A stretch of DNA of 64,000 nt from Mesostigma viride (taxonomy: Eukaryota > Streptophyta > Mesostigmatophyceae > Mesostigmatales > Mesostigmataceae): assembly GCA_009746045.1 (NCBI GenBank), contig RPFO01000175.1:3212885-3276884 (forward strand). The letters are read 5' to 3'. The position numbers and the translations under genes were made by a program. Positions 10,931 to 21,064 of the stretch are shown here, in pieces. Numbering within the stretch: the first letter of the stretch is position 1; each line of letters begins with the position of its first letter. The notes under the pieces were generated by a model that ran no database searches, was not told where the DNA came from, and saw nothing but the letters and a program-made list of their open reading frames with translations.

Positions 10931-11252
10931 CCATTCTCCGTGGGACCACCCTTCAGCTCAGGTATGGCTGCCAGGCTTGGCCGCCCCCCTAATAAATTCG
11001 TTTGCTTTGCACCTGAGCCGGAGCCCGTGCTGCGAACCCTTCTCTCCTATCAATGACGACGCTCGCGGCCCCACGGCTCCGCGGCTCTAGCAGTGGGATC
11101 TGCCTAACTCCCCTTCCCGCCCCTTTGCCTTCGCAGCCCTCGGGCTGTCGGAGAGAGAGCAACGGGTCTGCAGTGAGCCAGGTACGTTCGCCCCGCCTCG
11201 CGCGGCCGCCTCCGAAACCTCCTCAGACTGCACGCATTTCTTATGCGTGCAG

Positions 11253-11737
11253 AGTTGCAATCTGTTGCATGACCGAAATGCGTGTATAAACTGGTGCATG
11301 CATAATGGAATGTAAATCTGTGAAACAATACTCACAATTGCTGCACACAGCTTGTGTGCATGACCATGGTGGCAGTATAGCCAAGTTGATGCATTATAAT
11401 TAGTGGTCACACTGACTTTCGGTCAGGCTGTTGAAGTCGTGCCAAGGATTGATGAGATAAAACACCCCTTCAGCGGGCAGAAAAATACGGCAATATTCCC
11501 TGCTAATGGATATTTGTAAATGGTTCTAGAAGCGTCTAGAAGCATTGTGCAACGCTGGCGTAACGCTAGTTCAGTGTGCCTCTTGGAAATCGCTAATGCA
11601 CATGAATGTGATTGGTGCAATGACGATAAGGCCTATCGCAATCTTGGGGTTGCACACATGACTTGTAACATATAAATTGATAATAAACCCAGGCACCTAG
11701 TGCCGCATTCTTGCAAGCATCATTCTCAATCTCAACT
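11253..11737 (+). repeat. 5' LTR of element 1
   Basis: Begins AGTTGCAATC and ends CTCAACT. TATAAA at 11671-11676 and AATAAA at 11682-11687 are visible near the end. The bases right after it, CGTACTC, are shared with element 2 (CGTACTA) and could be part of the primer-binding site; they do not look like a standard initiator-tRNA 3'-end complement. Confidence 0.85.
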
Positions 11738-11761
11738 CGTACTCAAAAGCTGCTATTTACA

Positions 11762-12718
11762 ATGGCTCGCGGTTCCCGTTCCGACACGGACGCCATTCAG
11801 TTGACTGGCGATGGTGCCGATGCTTACAAGGAGCTGCGACAGCACGAACTGGTGGTTCGCATGCTGCCAGAGCCGTTGGCCGACAAGGCTACGGACAAGG
11901 AAAACCGTGACTTTGTCTGGGCAATCAAGGCCTGGGAGGAGAAAGTCCGCACGGTAGTGAAGACTCCCGCGCAGATTTTTCGGATCTTGCGGGGGGCTCC
12001 ACTGGCCAGCAAAGGGCCGCAGGCGGTGCGGGACCTGATTCGGATCGCCCAGGAGAAGGCATGGGACTGGAATCAGTTCCTTGAGCGGCTCACTGAGCTT
12101 CTCGCGCCGACAGGGCTGGTGAAGTCCATCAAGGACGTCATGCAGATTCTGACGTTCGAAGTGTCCGGTGACACTGCCAAGGCCACGCTGGCCTTCGAGC
12201 GGATGCTCGAAGAAACCAATCTAAAATTTGCTGATGATTTTTCGGTGGTCCTGTTCTTGGGCAAGGCCCTTGGCAGCGGTGCTATGTCAGAAAGCACCGT
12301 GCAGAGTCTGGCGTCCGTCCTGACCAAGGAGAAGCTGGCGAGCAAGGCTGCTGCTTTCGCCTGCATCCGCGAGATCATGGCGCTCGGTGGCGCTGCTCAG
12401 GAGCTGGCCGGCAAGGGTGCCGTGAAGCCGACGCCAGCAGTCAATGCCGATGGCCCTGCCATCAGGGCCGTTTTTGGCGCCGGTGACGGGCGCCTGAAGT
12501 GTCCTCGCTGCCAGGGGACTGGTCACACCCGCGAGACCTGCAAGGCCAACAAGGCTTTCCCGTTGGGGACGAACCTGTGTGGCAAGTGCCATAAGCCAGG
12601 GCACAAGGCCCGGTTTTGCAAGTCGCGGACTGCTGCCAACCAGGCGGACAATGTTGGCAAGGCTGGGCCTATTAGGCGCCAGCGGTTCACGTGGGTGCGC
12701 AATGCTCAGGAAAACTGA
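11762..12718 (+). CDS. Gag of Copia-like element 1
   Basis: Predicted 318-residue capsid/nucleocapsid protein that would pack element RNA into particles in the cytoplasm. The start is the first ATG after the 5' LTR, 25 bases downstream of it. The C-terminal third has two CCHC zinc knuckles, CPRCQGTGHTRETC (near residues 245-258) and CGKCHKPGHKARFC (near 279-292), both C-x2-C-x4-H-x4-C, typical of retroelement nucleocapsids. The N-terminal 200 residues are helix-rich and fit a Copia-type capsid, though no single motif proves it. The stop lies 43 bases inside the pol frame, which is -1 relative to gag. Confidence 0.85.
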   Translation: MARGSRSDTDAIQLTGDGADAYKELRQHELVVRMLPEPLADKATDKENRDFVWAIKAWEEKVRTVVKTPAQIFRILRGAPLASKGPQAVRDLIRIAQEKAWDWNQFLERLTELLAPTGLVKSIKDVMQILTFEVSGDTAKATLAFERMLEETNLKFADDFSVVLFLGKALGSGAMSESTVQSLASVLTKEKLASKAAAFACIREIMALGGAAQELAGKGAVKPTPAVNADGPAIRAVFGAGDGRLKCPRCQGTGHTRETCKANKAFPLGTNLCGKCHKPGHKARFCKSRTAANQADNVGKAGPIRRQRFTWVRNAQEN

Positions 12719-15700
12719 AGGCCCCAGGGCAGGACAGCGCTATGGAGCATAGGAGGCTCCTGGCAGTAGACGATGTAGGCAGTTTTATGGCCGATGCTGC
12801 GGATGTTAAGGCAATATCAAACTTGATCAATACAGATCCAATTTTCAAGTATGCCTGTGCGTCTCGGTTTCACATCTTCTTTGGCCATGGAACAAACGCT
12901 TACAAGTTTGCTAGGGCTTTTGGTGGGGCGCCAATGCTGGAAGCATGTCGTGAGTGTTACGAAAATTGTCCACAATGTCAATCGTCGGGCCCCAAGCCTC
13001 CTCGCCACCATGTAAAGCATCCACCTGCGAGAAAGGGGGAAATCGTAGGTGATGTGCTGTTCTGGGCACACATGCCATACTTTATTGCAATAGATAGATA
13101 TGCTCACAACGTAGCTGTAGTTCCTTTGCGTCATATGGAAGCCGCCGACCTGGCAGAAGCCATTGATGTCTCTTCGTCCTTTTTCTCACCACTCGAGTCA
13201 ATACAGATGGACAGGCAGTTCGCGTGTCTAGAGGGCCAGCCTGGATTTGAATGCCTCAAGACAGTTGGGCGTGAGGACCACACTGGTCAGGGTATAGTGG
13301 AGCGTGCCGTGCAAGAATTCAAGCAAGCTGCACGGAGACAAGGTGATGCATCCCTTTCAGCATACGCAGCCCGCCTCATGTGGGCGTTGCGGATTTGTGC
13401 ATGCCTTAATCGGCGTGTGTTGTTGTCCATTCCTTCTCGCAATGTGGTGATAACAGCTGAGGGATTGCAGCACGGCCACTACCCACCAGAGATAGAAGAG
13501 GAGTGGGCACGCCATTTGCAGGGTAGATTTGCCAACCTGGTACGAAGGGATACACGTAGGCCGGTTACCGCCTATAGTGTAGGAGACCTGGTTTGGGTGC
13601 ATAAAGAGGGCCCCTTTGGAAAGAGGGGACAGTGGAATGGTCCAGCCACGGTAGTGTCCGTGGATGGGAGTGTGCGCAAGGCCGTTGTTTCCTTGCAGGA
13701 CAAGCAACACCACATCCCGTGGAGCAAGCTCAAGCACTATCAACCGAACACAAGTGCGTGGGAGCGCCTTCTGCACTACTACGAGGACGCGGACAACTTC
13801 TTGCGGCCTCCACCAGGTGACGTGATTGCCCCTCTTTTACCCATGCCTGCCTCTGACCCTATGCAAATGTCTGCCGAAGCTCGGGAGGTAGAGGACGATG
13901 AGCATGTTGAGGAGGACGGTGATCTGGTGGCACTTGCTGCAGATGTGCAGAGCTTAGCTCGCGAGCCCCCTGCTGACCTGCGCGAGGGTAGTAGGGAGGG
14001 CATTACCCCTGCCGTTAGCCAGGGTCCGGCTGCCGTTAGTCAGCCTCGCCGGGGTGGTGGGTTGCTCAGCAAGATTGTTCTAGGGCTGCGCCGGGACAAT
14101 AACATGGGGTTAGGCTCCCTTCGCCGCCCACCACAGACTGCAGGCGTACCCCCTCAGCTGGGCCCGAGCACTGCAGTCATCTCTTCCTTGTTAACCTCTA
14201 GGGCGCTGAATTGTGGGCTCCTCATTGATACCCAGGCCCAGGTCTCTATTATCGGGGCCAACTGTGTAGACTTTCCTTTGCTGCCCTCTCATTGGACTCA
14301 GGTCACTGATTTTGCTAGGTCAGGGTCCTACAAGGTCCTGGGGGAATTTCCCTTAACCATACTCGGCGCAGACACGCCCATGTGTGTGGTAGAGGGGTAT
14401 GATGGGCCCGCCTTATTAGGACAGCCGTTCTTGACGCTACCCGGGGTTACAGTGAGCAGCACACAGCTGTCCCGAGCGGGGTTTGGCTGCATGCGATTGA
14501 ATAATTTTTCCCTCGATGTCGCTGCTCGGGGTCTCTCATTGCCTATGGTGGCTGCCATGAAAGGGGTAGAGTACAAGGATTCTGAATTGCCTCCTGCCCG
14601 CGATCTTCTCACCCCTAAAGCCCTCACCCCTGACAGCTTGGGGATTAGCTTCCACGATGTTGCCACTGAAAGCCCCATGTCCTTCCATGATGTTGCCAGG
14701 CACGTCTCAACCGAGGAAGGGCTAGACAATACCCAAGGGGCTATGCTGGCTGCAGGGGAACGATGGTTAGGACTGGGTTGTGTGGAGCCAGTGGACCTAG
14801 TCCCAAGGGATGGCCGGTTGCTTCGTTTCAAATGGACCTTCCAGATGAAGCCGGTTCCCGGCACTGACAGGAAAGTAGAGTTTGCTAGACCTGTGGTGCT
14901 AGAATTTTCTGGATCTTCTGACCTGCCCTCCTCAGCCCTGACTGCCCCGGGCTTAAATAAAGACACTTGGCGATTGTTAGTGTGCTTTCATCTCGGGCGC
15001 CTCAACAAAGGCTTGCCGCATGGCTCCGCGGTGCTGGATTTTTCTAAGGCCTTCCTTAACGGGGATTCAGATGAGACGGCTAAATTGTGGGAGGGCACCA
15101 CACCGCTGTATGTTAGGACACCCAAGATGTGGGAACCTATTGTGGGCAAGAAGTTCATGAGGTTGGTGAAGGCTGTGGATGGGACCGTGGCCGGGCCGCG
15201 GGCGTGGCGCAAGAGTTTAGAGCGCCTTCTACTTAACCGCGCACGCATGATGTACAGCGACCTGGACCCCTCCTTGTTTGTTGGTGTCTGGAAGGGGGAG
15301 CTCGTGTTTGTTTTCGTGCATGCCGATGACTGTGACTGCCTGGGGCCACGGGAGTGGATTGTGTGGTTCCATTCGCTCGTGCACTCAGTGTACCCTGTGG
15401 GCAAGCTCGTCTTTAGGGAGCCGGGCAAGATCGTGCCCTTCATGGGCATGGACACTATTCTCGATCACGATGAGCAAGGGCAGTGGGTCATGTTGCTGCA
15501 TCCTAAGGGTAGCTATGTCCCCGACCTGGTCAAGGAGGTCATGGCCCGCACTGGGCCTATCCTTCCCTCTGAGTGTGGTGCGCTGCGTGGCAAACTCAAT
15601 TGGCTTGCGTGTACCACGAGCCCTGACTTGGCTGTCCTTAGTCGGTTGACAGACGATGTTCTCTGCTTGTTGGCCCGCCCGGTTGTAGCTGAGTATGTGC

Positions 15701-16260
15701 AGGCCTCACCGGGGTTGGTCCTGCAGGGTGTTGACTGGGACAAGCCCATCGAGCTAGGGGCTTATTGTGACAGTTCTTTGGATGCGCGGGTGCTCACCAA
15801 GATGCGTGGTAGGTGTGCGGCTGTTAGCTATATCTCAAACGCTGAACAATCTGCGCCATCCTCCATCTTTGCGTGGTTCTCACGTCTACACCGCCGTGTG
15901 TATGTGGGGTCGGACACCGCCGAGGCGCGTGCGTATTGCGAGGCTGCAAGTGAGCTCGCGTATTTCCACGCGCTACTCTGCTGGATCCTCAAGCTGGGCG
16001 GTCTCACCACACGCATCGATCGCGTCATGCGCACCGACAGCCAAGCGCTGGTGGACTTCATTGAGAACCCCTACGCTCGCACGAGAGACCTTGACTTCCT
16101 CCGGGTGAAGGAATTTTCTGATGCGCTCCATACCGAGCACGTGGCAGGCGACCAGAATTGCTCGGATGCTCTTACCAAGCTCTATAGCTCCGCCAAGGCA
16201 CAGTATACTCTTCTTAGGCACCAAATGAACAATATGTCGCTGGGTCAGCCACGGCACTAG
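12676..16260 (+). CDS. Pol of Copia-like element 1: integrase-protease-RT-RNase H
   Basis: The frame is open from 12676; it has no ATG before 12742, so expression needs a -1 shift within the gag overlap or a restart at 12742. Counting from 12691, integrase comes first: zinc-binding H61, H66, C93, C96 and catalytic D121, D174, E204. An aspartic protease follows: LLIDTQAQVSII with D513, then the flap-end word ALLGQPFL. RT has VLDFSKAFLNGD (D783) and the active site HADD (near 879). RNase H follows with YCDSS (D1027), TAEARAYCEA, RTDSQAL and the C-terminal SDALTK. The RT and RNase H words place it in Ty1/Copia, but protease lies behind integrase, unlike the usual Copia order. Confidence 0.85.
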   Translation, partial: APAVHVGAQCSGKLKAPGQDSAMEHRRLLAVDDVGSFMADAADVKAISNLINTDPIFKYACASRFHIFFGHGTNAYKFARAFGGAPMLEACRECYENCPQCQSSGPKPPRHHVKHPPARKGEIVGDVLFWAHMPYFIAIDRYAHNVAVVPLRHMEAADLAEAIDVSSSFFSPLESIQMDRQFACLEGQPGFECLKTVGREDHTGQGIVERAVQEFKQAARRQGDASLSAYAARLMWALRICACLNRRVLLSIPSRNVVITAEGLQHGHYPPEIEEEWARHLQGRFANLVRRDTRRPVTAYSVGDLVWVHKEGPFGKRGQWNGPATVVSVDGSVRKAVVSLQDKQHHIPWSKLKHYQPNTSAWERLLHYYEDADNFLRPPPGDVIAPLLPMPASDPMQMSAEAREVEDDEHVEEDGDLVALAADVQSLAREPPADLREGSREGITPAVSQGPAAVSQPRRGGGLLSKIVLGLRRDNNMGLGSLRRPPQTAGVPPQLGPSTAVISSLLTSRALNCGLLIDTQAQVSIIGANCVDFPLLPSHWTQVTDFARSGSYKVLGEFPLTILGADTPMCVVEGYDGPALLGQPFLTLPGVTVSSTQLSRAGFGCMRLNNFSLDVAARGLSLPMVAAMKGVEYKDSELPPARDLLTPKALTPDSLGISFHDVATESPMSFHDVARHVSTEEGLDNTQGAMLAAGERWLGLGCVEPVDLVPRDGRLLRFKWTFQMKPVPGTDRKVEFARPVVLEFSGSSDLPSSALTAPGLNKDTWRLLVCFHLGRLNKGLPHGSAVLDFSKAFLNGDSDETAKLWEGTTPLYVRTPKMWEPIVGKKFMRLVKAVDGTVAGPRAWRKSLERLLLNRARMMYSDLDPSLFVGVWKGELVFVFVHADDCDCLGPREWIVWFHSLVHSVYPVGKLVFREPGKIVPFMGMDTILDHDEQGQWVMLLHPKGSYVPDLVKEVMARTGPILPSECGALRGKLNWLACTTSPDLAVLSRLTDDVLCLLARPVVAEYVQASPGLVLQGVDWDKPIELGAYCDSSLDARVLTKMRGRCAAVSYISNAEQSAPSSIFAWFSRLHRRVYVGSDTAEARAYCEAASELAYFHALLCWILKLGGLTTRIDRVMRTDSQALVDFIENPYARTRDLDFLRVKEFSDALHTEHVAGDQNCSDALTKLYSSAKAQYTLLRHQMNNMSLGQPRH

Positions 16261-16459
16261 TTGAGATGTCGTGGAGTGTGAATGGCCCCTTGACTCGGGT
16301 TTTACCTTGGTAGGTTTTCCCGGTAGCGATGCTATGGTGTAATTTGTTTGGCTGGGGATTACCCTCCAAAACCATGTGGGGCCTAAGGTGCGTTCATGAT
16401 GGCAAGGCCTGCGCGGCCGTAGTTCTTACAGATTTGAGTACGCAGTCCTATTGCCACAT

Positions 16460-16473
16460 GAAAAAAGAAAGGG
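16460..16473 (+). other. Polypurine tract of element 1
   Basis: GAAAAAAGAAAGGG ends four bases before the 3' LTR (AGTTGC) and would prime plus-strand synthesis. The joining bases CTGG match TTGG at the same place in element 2. Confidence 0.8.
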
Positions 16474-16477
16474 CTGG

Positions 16478-16964
16478 AGTTGCAATCTGTTGCATGACCG
16501 AAATGCGTGTATAAACTGGTGCATGCATAATGGAATGTAAATCTGTGAAACAATACTCACAATTGCTGCACACAGCTTGTGTGCATGACCATGGTGGCAG
16601 TATAGCCAAGTTGATGCATTATAATTAGTGGTCACACTGACTGTCGGTCAGGCTGTTGAAGTCGTGCCAAGGATTGATGAGATAAAACACCCCTTCAGCG
16701 GGCAGAAAAATACGGCAATATTCCCTGCTAATGGATATTTGTAAATGGTTCTAGAAGCGTCTAGAAGCATTGTGCAACGCTGGCGTAACGCTAGTTCAGT
16801 GTGCCTCTTGGAAATCGCAAATGCACATGAGATGTGATTGGTGCAATGTCGATAAGGCCTATCGCAATCTTGGCGTTGCACACATGACTTGTAAACATAT
16901 AAATTGATAATAAACCCAGGCACCTAGTGCCGCATTCTTGCAAACATCACTCTCATTCTCAACT
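16478..16964 (+). repeat. 3' LTR of element 1
   Basis: Starts AGTTGCAATC and ends CTCAACT, followed by target copy TGCAG. It differs from the 5' LTR by roughly nine changes, mostly single bases and one-base indels. Confidence 0.9.
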
Positions 16965-16969
16965 TGCAG

Positions 16970-19050
16970 ACGCAGACTCATTCTACCTGGCCACCCGAGC
17001 CAACCGTCGGCGTCGCCTCGACGCGGTTGCAGGAAGAATCGAAACGGTGATTGAAAGCATTAGTCCTCAACCCGCCCCCCCTACCCCACCACCTCCACCC
17101 CCACCCCCATCACCACCCTGCTCCATCTCCGCCCCCACCCCCGCCTGCACCCCCCTTTTCGGTCAACGCGCGCCCTTGGTCATCGCCACCTTCAACGCCC
17201 GCACGCTCCAGCCCGACGCTGACCGCTGTCACTGCCTGCGCAGTGACGACTGTCAGTGCCATCAAGTCTCCAATCTTATTGGTTTCTGCATCGACAATCA
17301 TATCGCCATCCTGGGAATCCATGAACACGGGCGCACTGCATCGGCCCGCGGACCAACTGCCCTTGCTGCTGACGACATCGACGGCTGGCGGTTCTACTAC
17401 GGAGGCGGCGACGGCACCGGGAACGGGGGCGTCGGTCTCCTCTGCTCCCCGCTCGCCGTACGCCATATGGGCAAACCCCAGCTGGTCACTCCTCGGCTCC
17501 TTGTGGCCACTTTTCATTCGGTGGAGGGCCACTTGACCTACGCCCTGACGGTGGGCGTCGGTTACGCACCCCACTCCGGCCACCCAGAACAAGATCGCAA
17601 GGACTTCTTTGCTGCGCTGGAGAACCTGGCGAACGGCACCCCTGGTCGCAACTACCTCGCTCTGCTACTGGACGCCAACGCAACGCTACCACCGGGTACT
17701 GGCGGATGTCAGCACGCCCCCAACGGTACGGTCTCCAATGCCAACACTGAACTTTTTGCTGATTTGCTTGGCGACATGCGATTTGGTCACTGCCAACACC
17801 CGCTTTCCACATAGTCCAGATGCTTTGGTCACACACACCTCGCCAACTGGCACTGAACGCTGCATCGACTATGTTGTAATGTGCAAGCGTCATCAAGGAT
17901 CTGTACTTAGTAGCTGCTCGCTCGAACGTGATCCCCACGTGATCCCCCTGGTGCGCTCCGATCATCGCATCGTCACCGCCCGCATCCGCCTGCGATTCCC
18001 CTCGCCCTTTTGTAAGTGACGTGGCACCCCCTGATTTGCGCACACTACAGTTGCTTGAGAAATCTGAGGACGCTCTCAGTGGAGGACTTCCCTGAAAAAC
18101 GCGCCCACAAGCGCGCGGCAGAGGCGTTCGTAGACGCGCTGGACATCCCGGCCAGCCACGCCCAGCTGTTCGCTGCCGGCCCGGCATCGGCCCTTCGGCA
18201 CCTCGCTGGCAAGCTGCCCGCGGCCGGGGCCCTGCTGCCCCCCTGCCGCCCGCCCCGCTTCACCAGCCTGCACCGGCTCCCCGCCATCATCCAGGCCCGG
18301 CAAGCCCTGCGCGACAACCGCGACCCCGCCCGCTACACCCGCCTCAAAGCCGATTACCACTCGGCCATCCGGCAGGCGACCAAGCGAGCAGGAGGACCTT
18401 CATGTCCGCGAGAACTTCGCCCACCTCAAAGACCAGCACGGCAAGTACGCCTGGAGACGCCTGCGTCACGCCCAACGGCCCGCCGGCGGCGCGCAGCCGG
18501 CGCCGCGGACGCTCTCTGGCTCACCGCAGCAGCAGCTCGACCAGTGGTATTCTTCCCAGTTCCGGCTGCTCGGCGCCCCCCCGACGCCTCCGCCGCGTGG
18601 CCCTCTGGCGGCCGCACGCCTGGCAGTAGCGCCTGCGGACGTCCCTGCGCCGCCCACGCCGCCCGCCGCTGAGCAGGACTACACGTACCCAGCCCTGACG
18701 GAACCCCTGGCCAACCCCAACGAGCTACCGCCGTTCACCGAGCTCGAGCTGAGCACCGCCACCAAGCAAATATTCCGCTTTTATGCCGCCGTTGGACCTG
18801 ACCAGCTCCCAGCCCCGGTGATTAAGCTGACGGCGCTCACGGGGTTCCTGCTTGACGTCTGCAACCGGATCCTGCTTGCCGACGCGCCGCCGATTCCTGA
18901 GTCGCAGCACAGCTACCGTATTATGCTGTACAAAAACAAAGGTTCCCCTGACGACCCCGCCAACTACCGAGGAGTCTGCATCCAGAGCGCCGCACTTAAG
19001 TTGTTCATGCGCATGATCCTCAACCGCCTTCGTTCTGCTCTCGACTGTCA
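16970..19050 (+). pseudogene. RTE-like ORF2, first part: APE endonuclease and start of RT
   Basis: The first frame (to 17814) carries an APE-type endonuclease: LVIATFNARTL near 17178, IAILGIHEHGR (catalytic glutamate region) near 17302, GGVGLLCSP and LLLDANA near 17670. The C-terminal IDYVV...SDHRIV motif (about 17866-17985) lies in another frame, so a shift occurs near 17790. A proline-rich stretch precedes the endonuclease and a basic linker follows (18016-18660). RT fingers begin at about 18760, with YRIMLYKNKGSPDDPANYRGVCI. The endonuclease would nick target DNA and RT would extend from the nick. The LTR element at 19056 cuts the gene. Confidence 0.8.
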
Positions 19051-19055
19051 CCTTG

Positions 19056-19702
19056 AGTTAGACGAAACCAGCCCAGAGCGTGTGAGCTCTTGGTCTTTCA
19101 CGCAAAGCTTGAGCCAATTGCTGGAGACAGCAATCCTTAGCCCAAACACCAAGCCACACCTTGTTGGTCACTTCCACGTTCAAGTGGGCAACCAGAGCGC
19201 GTGCTTCCGAGATAGCTTGGCCATCCCCATGACCAAGCTATATGCCTCTTTGTTGCTCCTCGTTCCCATCGGTGTGACGAGGCATGTTGCAGGCTTGCTA
19301 GCAAATCCTCAACGTCCACTGGCATCCTTGCAGAGCCAGGACGAACTGGATTTACCTAGCTACCTGCAACCTAGGAAGTACAGGACCTGTCACAAGCCTG
19401 CAAGACCTAGTATCCTTGCAGCCTTGCGCCAGTTCCAGTACCCCACCAGTCGCAGGCTGCTGCCCCTCCTGGTCTACGTGGACCACAGTCACGTGATAGT
19501 CAGGCTAAGCCTGTGCAGGCACGGCCTGCCACGTGTCCTGTCCACTACCCAGAAGGTTGCACCCTCGCTGACCGCGGACGGCTAGGACTTCGGGACCTCA
19601 TATCTTTCTTGTCCCTTGTCTGTTTCAGGCGGTCAGCACGGCGTTGGAAAGGTCTTTCCAAACTGCATCCACTTAGCATATTGGTTGCCCAAAATGCTAA
19701 CT
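19056..19702 (-). repeat. 3' LTR of element 2
   Basis: 647 bp, starts AGTTAGACG and ends GCTAACT on the plus strand; matches the right LTR base for base as far as can be read. Confidence 0.92.
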
Positions 19703-20285
19703 CCAACCCTTTCTTCTTTTGGAGCTGGACCAGCTTGAAACAACCTAGCCTAGCTTGTGCCCACTCAGCCACAGATCGCTTGGTCCCTTGAGGTTGATCA
19801 GACCTGTCAGGGCCCAGGTTCCTGCCTTCCTTTTGGGAACACAACATATGTGCCCTTGGAATAGCTTAGGTATGCTGGCCAGTGAATCAGAGGTCACCCC
19901 AGGTTATCCCCTGACCCCTTGGTCAGCTCCGGACGGCTAGGACTTCGGGACCTCATATCTTTCTTGTCCCTTGTCTGTTTCAGGCGGTCAGCACGGCGTT
20001 GGAAAGGTCTTTCCAAACTGCATCCACTTAGCATATTGGTTGCCCAAAATGCTAACTCCAACCCTTTCTTCTTTTGGAGCTGGACCAGCTTGAAACAACC
20101 TAGCCTAGCTTGTGCCCACTCAGCCACAGATCGCTTGGTCCCTTGAGGTTGATCAGACCTGTCAGGGCCCAGGTTCCTGCCTTCCTTTTGGGAACACAAC
20201 ATATGTGCCCTTGGAATAGCTTAGGTATGCTGGCCAGTGAATCAGAGGTCACCCCAGGTTATCCCCTGACCCCTTGGTCAGCTCC
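19576..20285. repeat. 355-bp tandem duplication across the LTR/internal border
   Basis: Two copies (19576-19930 and 19931-20285) begin GGACGGCTAGG and end GTCAGCTCC. Each includes the outer 127 bases of the LTR, the purine tract and about 228 bases of internal sequence, so the plus-strand priming site and U3 edge are present twice. Confidence 0.88.
19707..19720 (-). other. Polypurine tract of element 2
   Basis: On the minus strand AAAAGAAGAAAGGG followed by TTGG and the LTR start AGTTAGC; same layout as element 1 (AGAAAGGGCTGG then AGTTGC). A second copy lies in the duplicated unit at about 20062-20075. Confidence 0.8.
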
Positions 20286-21064
20286 CAACCTTTCCTTGGG
20301 AACTTGGTGTTGGATTAATGTGAAGGTACATTACCTAGCTCAATGGCTGGGATTACAGGATGCCAAGAACGTACTATTGTGAGTTCCTGGTCTTTCACAG
20401 TTATCACAGGCGCCCGTTCTTATGGCGCCCGCCTTGGCCAACCTTTCCCTTCTGCTCAAAGAACTCAGGTAGCACCTAGATTAATGCTGTCTCCTTGGGG
20501 AGCCCATGTCTTCACTGGGTGTTAAGCCCAGGAGTCATTCACGCCAGGCTGTGGCTCTGCTGGGGAATTGAACCCCACCCCAACCTCCAGGTTTATAGGT
20601 GACCTGGAACTTTTCACAAAACAAACATGACAACCAGGTGAACAACATACATGAGAATGACATGATTATGTTTTATTCAAGCATTATATAACCCAGAATG
20701 TGGCTCCCTGGCAACCATGTCACATGGTCACACAACCAGGTTCTTTATTAGCAACAGGTTGGAAACAAGCACTAGAAAACATATGTACAGCAACCTGTAA
20801 GAACCAGCATTCGGGTTGCCCTTGCATGGCCTAACTGTTTGAGGCCAAAGGCGTCGACTTAAGTCCTGGCGACTCTTCTGAACCCCATGGGGAGGGCCAG
20901 GCATTATTCTCAGCTGGTAGGAGTGACATTCCACACCAACTCCTGTCCAGGAGGGTGTACCTAACCCTGAAGGACCAGTTGTCAACCAGCAAGCACCAGT
21001 CACCACTTGGCACTTTGGTCAAACAACCCACCGGGGACACCCAAGCTGAAGCAAGGCCTGGTCT
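20286..21064 (-). other. 3' untranslated region of element 2
   Basis: Between the duplication and pol there is no coding frame with recognisable motifs. A word at about 20379-20400 (TGTGAGTTCCTGGTCTTTCAC) is a weak echo of LTR sequence near 19081, suggesting older duplication. Confidence 0.5.

Larger units (their letters stand above)
11248..16969 (+). mobile_element. Copia-like LTR retrotransposon 1 with target duplication
   Basis: Two LTRs of 485 and 487 bp (about 98 percent alike) enclose gag and pol. The element is flanked by TGCAG at 11248-11252 and 16965-16969. LTR ends are AGTTG...CAACT, not TG...CA. A purine tract precedes the 3' LTR. It landed just behind a likely ATG (11243) of the RTE-like element. 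Gag and pol are both open, and the few LTR differences point to a fairly recent insertion. Confidence 0.9.

Noticed and set aside
11252-16477. LTR 1 starting with TG (TGGAGTTGC) right behind the purine tract
   Set aside because: The 5' LTR lacks that TGG, and the 5-bp target duplication fits only if the LTR is AGTT...AACT.
20346-20359. GCTGGGATTACAGG, a word well known from primate Alu repeats
   Set aside because: Only 14 bases match, with no other Alu sequence around it; chance match inside the 3' region of element 2.
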